From assembly GCA_964567665.1 (NCBI GenBank), contig CAZMNN010000060.1:1-9234 (forward strand): a DNA stretch of 9,234 bases. Direction: 5' to 3'. The stretch is from UBA1731 sp964567665 (GTDB taxonomy: Bacteria > Verrucomicrobiota > Kiritimatiellia > RFP12 > UBA1067). Positions within the stretch are counted from its first letter, which is position 1, and each line of letters opens with the position of its first letter. The notes under the pieces are model-generated. The model searched no databases and was not told the origin of the DNA. It saw only the letters and a program-made list of their open reading frames with translations. A program made the position numbers and the translations under genes. Shown here in pieces: positions 4,765 to 9,234 of this stretch.

Positions 4765-6425
4765 TTCTTCTCCTTCAAAGTATCTTCATCTGGTCTTGTA
4801 AGCGTGGAAACGGTTGCGGCGGAAAGGACAAACGCGGCATCAGAACCGCCGATCGTGGCGAATCGCCCTCCGCCTGGCGCGGCATCCCCGAGCAGCAGCG
4901 TACGCAGAGCCGATTCCGCATCATCAAGTTCAAATGCTATCGTATAGGACGGCCTGTCGAATCCGCAGCGGCTGAAATCATCCTTTTTCAACATAACAGT
5001 CTCTACACCCTCTGCCACAATTCCGTCCGACAGAAGCCTGAAAAGCCCATGATCGCCGCCCCCTTTGCCCAACGCCGCCGCGACGCGCAGCTCCCATTCA
5101 ACGCCAGCGGCCGTACTCACGCGCACCCTCTTAACCTTCTCGACGGGATACCGTATCAGCAGCCTGTCCCGAAGATCGGCAAGCCGCATCCCGTTAGGCA
5201 AGAAGTCCGTCGACAGGACGCATACAGGAAAATTTGTCGTCGCCGTTCCGACTGTGACGCTCAGGGAATTCGTCCCTACCGATATCACGTCAACGCCGCG
5301 TATGGCAAGCGCCCTCGCGAGCAGACGTTCGGCATTTGCGGCATCGGCGGGCGCATCAACAGGCGAAACAAGGCGCCACACGTCCGATGAATCTTTGCGC
5401 GACAGCATATACGCCGGGAACCCCTCGGAAACGGAGATGGATGTGACGGACGACGCATCCACGGGAAACACGCGTGTATCTTCAAGCGTCTGCTGGCAGC
5501 CTTTGCAGGTTTCAAGCAGCGCAGTGGAAACCTTCACCACCGCGCCCTCTGGCGAAAGCGCCCAAACTTCGTTCGTCCCCGCCACCGAACCGAACACAAC
5601 CTTTTCAATGCCGCCAAGCGAACTTCGGACAGTCAAAACGTATCCGCCATCGTCCACGCCAAGCCCGACGCGCATCGCCTCTCCGCGCCGCGCATACGCC
5701 ACTATCCGTGCAGAGCATATCGCATACAGAAGCCCATCGGCGACCTTGCGATCCGCCGGAGCACAAAGCGGTTCGGAAAGCCGCCACCCGCCGCCGGATC
5801 GCGTGATCTTGGACAACGGTTCGCCAGCCTTCTTCATGCCAATGTCGACGACATCACCAGGGATGAACGAGAAAAGGTTGCGCCGCCGGAATTCACCCAC
5901 CGGACGCACCAGCGCCTCCAAGGCACGGGAATGCACCGTAAACACAAAGTCAAAGCCTTCCTGCCGGACATAGACCTCTCCGCCGGCAGCCGTCTCCCTT
6001 CCAAAAGCGTACGTCTCACATCCGGCATCTCCGGCAAACGTCACGGATACACGCGGCGAAGCCAACCCAAAATCCCGCATTGTCCGGCCAAGCGTGTCCA
6101 TATCCCTGCGCGACAGTGAATCCTGCGGCTCCGCGAACACTACGGCATCCATGATGCGGTTCACCATCTCCGCATCAGCCTCGGCGTCCATCGGCCTGTT
6201 CAATCTCCACTTTCCGCCGATACGCGCAAGTTCAACACGCAACGGCCGTCCGTCGCGTGTGGTACGATCTATCACAATGGACGATATGGAGGCCGGGTCA
6301 AGCCCGGAAAGCGTCGTGCGCCTGATGGACAACGATGGACGTTTCATCCACGACACCACGGCAAGCGCAAACGCAAACACCGCACTGAGCGAAAGGAGCA
6401 AGGCTATCGTCCGTCCGTTTTTCAT
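4761..6425 (-). CDS. Membrane-anchored DUF4340 protein of a Gld-type ABC system
   Basis: A 554-residue protein with one N-terminal membrane segment (about 7-27, IALLLSLSAVFAFALAVVSW) and a large outside domain. The domain is made of repeated units, each with a W-R-L-x-x-P core followed by an APAD/AEAD turn: W73RLNRP, W214RLSEP and W350RLVSP, about 140 residues apart, and perhaps a degenerate fourth at W444EL. This is the architecture of DUF4340 proteins, which commonly sit next to GldG-like ABC auxiliary proteins; their biochemical role is not established. RRRNLFSFIPGDVVDI (180-195) joins units one and two. The start at 6425 overlaps the stop of the fused permease (ATGA, 6422-6425), and the purine-rich GAGGGGGG just upstream serves as ribosome site. 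The open frame extends upstream to 6773, but that part is an out-of-frame, Cys/Arg-rich reading of the permease gene and is rejected. Confidence 0.85.
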   Translation of the reverse strand: MKNGRTIALLLSLSAVFAFALAVVSWMKRPSLSIRRTTLSGLDPASISSIVIDRTTRDGRPLRVELARIGGKWRLNRPMDAEADAEMVNRIMDAVVFAEPQDSLSRRDMDTLGRTMRDFGLASPRVSVTFAGDAGCETYAFGRETAAGGEVYVRQEGFDFVFTVHSRALEALVRPVGEFRRRNLFSFIPGDVVDIGMKKAGEPLSKITRSGGGWRLSEPLCAPADRKVADGLLYAICSARIVAYARRGEAMRVGLGVDDGGYVLTVRSSLGGIEKVVFGSVAGTNEVWALSPEGAVVKVSTALLETCKGCQQTLEDTRVFPVDASSVTSISVSEGFPAYMLSRKDSSDVWRLVSPVDAPADAANAERLLARALAIRGVDVISVGTNSLSVTVGTATTNFPVCVLSTDFLPNGMRLADLRDRLLIRYPVEKVKRVRVSTAAGVEWELRVAAALGKGGGDHGLFRLLSDGIVAEGVETVMLKKDDFSRCGFDRPSYTIAFELDDAESALRTLLLGDAAPGGGRFATIGGSDAAFVLSAATVSTLTRPDEDTLKEKK

Positions 6426-8476
6426 GCCGCCCCCCTCTTCCAGAACATGACAAGCAGCCCGACAATCGCCACACAGATCGGGATTCCGCACGATGCCGAC
6501 AGCGCAAACCAGACACGGCGGTTGCGAACCATTCCGACAGAAATGACATTTCCTGCAACACCGACCGAACCTGAAACGTCGCGACCCGCAAGCCATGCGA
6601 CTGAATTGAGGAACAGGTCGCGATTGGCGTTGGCCCGTGTGGCGAGCGAACCGTTCCGCAGAAACGACGAATCGCCCACCACAACAACCCTGGCCGGACG
6701 TATGGCCAAATCGCTCTTCAAGGACGCACCCTTCTCCGCAGCAACGGCAAACGTCTGGTCGCCCGACAGACACAGCGGCGTAAGGGAAAACCCTGAACTC
6801 CTGCCTGAAGCCGCCGATGCCACCGCAAACCGGACGGAGCCGGGCGCAAACACGACCGCAGCCCCATCAAGCGAACGCGACACGGCATGGTCGCCAAACT
6901 CGGAAACGACCACATTGGATCCGTCCGTCGTGAGCGTACCTTCACCTGGAATGTTTGGCGCAATTCCGTAAGCCTCCACAATGCCGTTCACACCGATATC
7001 GCCGTTCGACGAGACCGTGGCAAAGAGGTGTCCTCCCTGAGCGATGAACATCTCTATCCCCCTGCGTTCCGCCGAAGAGAATGGAGTGTGCGCATCTGAG
7101 ATGACAAGCACCGAGCAATCAGCCGGAATTGACGACGTCGCTGAAAACAGCGTTTCGACCCTGTATCCCTCCTGTCTCAACGCCCGCGCCGCATCGCTTG
7201 CACCGTTCGGACTGAAATCGTCGATCGACGTCTCGCCATGTCCGGAAGTGAACAGTATGCGCTCCGACCGTGCGGGCATCGTGAGACGCTGAATGGCGGA
7301 CGCACATGCACCCTCATCAAAATCCTTCGCCGACACCGCAATCCGGCGGCGTCCCGACGCAAAGACCACAGTTCCTTCGGATGCACCGGTCTTGACTGCG
7401 TTCCCGGCTGCAATGGGATCCCATCTCGGATCTACGAACTCGCATACCACACCTGCACCGGCAACAGTTCGCGATTCTGCGGCAACGGCGCGCATCAGTC
7501 GGGCGACCGGTAGGAACTCCGGCGAACTGCGGCGAATGAACGCCGTCATGCGAACCTCCCTGGCAATGTCTGACAGGATTTCTCGCGTACGGGCGGAGAA
7601 GGCGGCAGTGCGCAATGCGACGGACGTTCCGACCTTGACGTCAAGACGGCAGGCCAACACGGAAAACAGAGCGGCCGCAAGAACGGCGCTTGCCAAGGAC
7701 AGCAAAAACGACATCTTCAGCGCCACGTTGCCGCCACCCGCAAGCCTGCGCATCGCGAACACTTTCGACGCCGCAAACACCGCAAGAAACGTCAACGCCA
7801 CCGCCATCGACACGGCACCAAGAGACAGACATCCATCCGCCGCATCGGCGACAACCGCCGCTATCGGCGGTTCGGCAAGTTTCATCCGAGCCACGGGAAT
7901 CCACTCGATTGCCGCCCGATAGACGGCATACGGCAATGCACACGTGACCGCAAACGACACCACGGCGGTAGGCGCAGCACGGCGGAAGAGCGCACTCGAC
8001 AGGGAACCGAATGCAACCAAAGGCAACGCAACCACGGACAACGACAGCAAAGCATGGGAAAAGCCAAACGGAGACAGCTCTGAAGCCATGGCCGGTGCAC
8101 AGCGCGGAAGCAGGAAGAGAGGAACGAGAAGGAAAGCCACCATCACAGCCACCGCAACGGAATATGCGCCGAGAAACCTTCCGAACGCAAACGCTCGTTC
8201 AGGGACCGGAGCGACGAGGTCGACCTCCGTACTGTCAGCGCCACCGTCGCCGTTCCACAGACGCATAGTCAAAAGCGATGCAAGAAGCGGAAGCACCTTC
8301 ACGGCTGCAACCGCCCAGAGCGATTGCACCGAAACGGTTCGTCCCTCCGCCGCAAAAAGCCCTTCGGAGAAGAACGCCCCGGCAACGGCAAGAAACGCCA
8401 AACCGGAGAGGACAGTCGTGAACTGCCCGATCAGGCGGCCAAACGTGCGCCCCGCAACAACTAATATCGGCTTCAA
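6422..8476 (-). CDS. ABC-2 permease fused to GldG-like auxiliary domain
   Basis: A 684-residue fusion. Residues 1-245 are an ABC-2/GldF-type permease with about six membrane segments (near 21-40, 53-71, 104-124, 141-161, 169-186, 218-240). A seventh segment (256-276) opens a GldG-like periplasmic part (ABC_transp_aux type): LDVKVGTSVALR, then LFTSGHGE (408-415), SSAERRGIEMFIAQGGHLF (467-485), and VVVGDSSFLRNGSL (598-611) with RDLFLNSVAWLAGRD (619-633). A last membrane anchor lies at 655-678. In gliding Bacteroidetes GldF and GldG are separate; single-chain versions exist in other phyla. It would form the membrane half of the transporter with the ATPase upstream. Start: TTG at 8476-8474 overlaps the ATPase stop (TTGA), with AGGGAGGA at 8481-8488. 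No ATG fits, and the frame further upstream is a shadow of the ATPase gene. Substrate unknown. Confidence 0.88.
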   Translation of the reverse strand: MKPILVVAGRTFGRLIGQFTTVLSGLAFLAVAGAFFSEGLFAAEGRTVSVQSLWAVAAVKVLPLLASLLTMRLWNGDGGADSTEVDLVAPVPERAFAFGRFLGAYSVAVAVMVAFLLVPLFLLPRCAPAMASELSPFGFSHALLSLSVVALPLVAFGSLSSALFRRAAPTAVVSFAVTCALPYAVYRAAIEWIPVARMKLAEPPIAAVVADAADGCLSLGAVSMAVALTFLAVFAASKVFAMRRLAGGGNVALKMSFLLSLASAVLAAALFSVLACRLDVKVGTSVALRTAAFSARTREILSDIAREVRMTAFIRRSSPEFLPVARLMRAVAAESRTVAGAGVVCEFVDPRWDPIAAGNAVKTGASEGTVVFASGRRRIAVSAKDFDEGACASAIQRLTMPARSERILFTSGHGETSIDDFSPNGASDAARALRQEGYRVETLFSATSSIPADCSVLVISDAHTPFSSAERRGIEMFIAQGGHLFATVSSNGDIGVNGIVEAYGIAPNIPGEGTLTTDGSNVVVSEFGDHAVSRSLDGAAVVFAPGSVRFAVASAASGRSSGFSLTPLCLSGDQTFAVAAEKGASLKSDLAIRPARVVVVGDSSFLRNGSLATRANANRDLFLNSVAWLAGRDVSGSVGVAGNVISVGMVRNRRVWFALSASCGIPICVAIVGLLVMFWKRGAA

Positions 8477-9105
8477 GCGATCCTCCCTGACTTGATTTCC
8501 AGCACCCGCGCACCAATGCGCTCGAACCAATCCGTCTCGTGTCCAGCGACGATGATGGACGCAAAAGACCTGAACGAACGCACCAGGTCTGCCACAGCCT
8601 TGCATGACGCCGCATCCAACCCCGCAAAGACATCGTCAAGCAGAAGCAGACGCGGACGCAGCAGCACCGCCTCCGCAAGCGCGACGCGCTTGCGCTGTCC
8701 ATGTGAAAGCCGCCCGATGCGTGTGCCTGACAACGATTCGACGGCGCACACGGACATCGCCTCACGTACGCGGTGACGAATCTTGCGGGACTGCTCTCCC
8801 TTGAGCCTTGCACGATACTTGAGATACGAGCGGACTGTAAGATCGTCCTCGGCAGGTGCGTTTTCGCTCAACCAGCCAAGGCGGCGTCTGTGGCGAATCG
8901 GCTCGGAGAAGACATCCGCTCCATCCGCCATGACAGTGCCGGCGCTCGGCAGCCATATGCCGGCCAGCACCTTGAGGAGCGTGGTCTTGCCGGAGCCATT
9001 GCCGCCGGTGACAGCCACGACCTCCCCCGCATCCACGGCGAACGACACTCCGGAGAGGACATCAACGCCCATGCGGGTAAAGCAGACATTTCTCACTTCG
9101 AACAT
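8473..9105 (-). CDS. ABC transporter ATPase (GldA-like)
   Basis: A 210-residue ABC ATPase, the energising subunit for the fused permease that overlaps its stop codon. Walker A is GGNGSGKTT (34-42). The region of the Q-loop reads LGWLSENAPAEDDLTV (76-91), with Glu where Gln is usual, as in several ABC-2-type ATPases. The signature is LSHGQ (133-137). Walker B is LLLLDD (153-158), so aspartate D158 stands where the catalytic glutamate normally is. The D-loop is AGLD (161-164) and the switch histidine is H189 in VAGHE. The start at ATG 9105 gives MFEVRNVCF, the normal beginning of the fold. An in-frame TTG at 9123 would add six residues with no family support, and neither start has a clear ribosome site. 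It is the first gene of the four-gene operon; I could not pick its promoter with confidence in the 76 bases shared with the divergent tRNA. Confidence 0.92.
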   Translation of the reverse strand: MFEVRNVCFTRMGVDVLSGVSFAVDAGEVVAVTGGNGSGKTTLLKVLAGIWLPSAGTVMADGADVFSEPIRHRRRLGWLSENAPAEDDLTVRSYLKYRARLKGEQSRKIRHRVREAMSVCAVESLSGTRIGRLSHGQRKRVALAEAVLLRPRLLLLDDVFAGLDAASCKAVADLVRSFRSFASIIVAGHETDWFERIGARVLEIKSGRIA

Positions 9106-9132
9106 GGTTGCAGATTTTACCAAAAAACCCCC

Positions 9133-9161
9133 TTGCGTGCCACAGCGTATTATGGTATATT
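9133..9161 (+). promoter_or_regulatory. Sigma-70-type promoter for tRNA-Leu
   Basis: TTGCGT (9133-9138) and TATATT (9156-9161) are separated by 17 bases, the ideal spacing. The expected start near 9168 is about 14 bases before the first tRNA base. A GC-rich discriminator (ACACCCCG) follows the -10, as is common at stable-RNA promoters. Confidence 0.65.
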
Positions 9162-9181
9162 ACACCCCGTTTTTCCGCCTT

Positions 9182-9234
9182 GCTCGGGTGGTGAAATTGG
9201 CAGACACGCATGCTTGAGGTGCATGTGGAGAGAT
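9182..9234 (+). tRNA. tRNA-Leu (anticodon GAG), 5' part, truncated by window end
   Basis: GCTCGGG begins the acceptor stem and GTGAAATTGGCAGACAC is the typical leucine D-arm. The anticodon arm pairs CATGC with GCATG around TTGAGGT, with the anticodon GAG at 9216-9218 reading CUC/CUU codons. The start of the long variable arm characteristic of tRNA-Leu (TGGAGAGAT) is the last thing visible. The T-arm and 3' acceptor strand lie outside the window. Confidence 0.95.

Noticed and set aside
5065..5973. 302-residue open frame on the + strand
   Set aside because: It lies wholly antisense to the DUF4340 gene, is Ser/Arg/Pro-rich without any motif, and has no ribosome site. It is a codon-bias shadow of GC-rich coding sequence.
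6426..6773. N-terminal extension of the DUF4340 frame
   Set aside because: The extra 116 residues are Cys/Arg-rich and are an out-of-frame reading of the fused permease gene. ATG 6425 gives a proper membrane anchor and an ATGA overlap.
8477..8605. N-terminal extension of the fused permease up to ATG 8605
   Set aside because: The 43 extra residues are a shadow of the ATPase gene. TTG 8476 has AGGGAGGA at the right distance and a normal permease N-terminus.

Overview
The window looks like the chromosome of a gut- or rumen-type Kiritimatiellota/Verrucomicrobiota-related bacterium. This is inferred from two small secreted proteins ending in a VPEPTS...RRRRA PEP-CTERM tail, from secreted glycine/aspartate-rich proteins built of tandem ~105-113-residue modules, from a fused GldF/GldG-type ABC protein with a DUF4340 partner, and from overall GC-rich coding with frequent GGAG-type ribosome binding sites. 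No mobile element, CRISPR array or phage gene is visible.

Left third (1-2760): two mirror-image cassettes face each other. On the + strand a repeat-module protein (3-530, start outside the window) is followed by a PEP-CTERM protein (591-1157). On the - strand a second repeat-module protein (1939 to about 2660-2754) is followed by a second PEP-CTERM protein (1297-1848). They converge on a 139-base gap packed with three hairpins. The modules of the two repeat proteins appear distantly related to each other, and within each gene part of the module is nearly identical between copies. The minus-strand repeat protein has lost its signal peptide and seems 5'-truncated.

Middle (2760-3720): two small heat-shock proteins (Hsp20) form a short + operon. 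Upstream are two elements with GG-N10-GC spacing that resemble sigma-54 promoters, the nearer one ideally placed for the first gene. A strong bidirectional hairpin at 3680-3710 ends the operon.

Right (3721-9105, - strand): a four-gene, translationally coupled operon. In transcription order it encodes an ABC ATPase, a permease fused to a GldG-like auxiliary domain, a membrane-anchored DUF4340 protein and an NAD-dependent epimerase/dehydratase. All three junctions overlap by four bases (TTGA, ATGA, ATGA). The first three form a GldA/GldF-GldG/DUF4340-type envelope ABC system of unknown substrate; the coupled epimerase hints at a sugar or envelope-polymer link, which is inference. The ATPase has aspartate in place of the usual catalytic glutamate.

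Right edge: a tRNA-Leu (anticodon GAG) starts at 9182 on the + strand, divergent from the ABC operon, with a good sigma-70 promoter at 9133-9161, and runs off the window.
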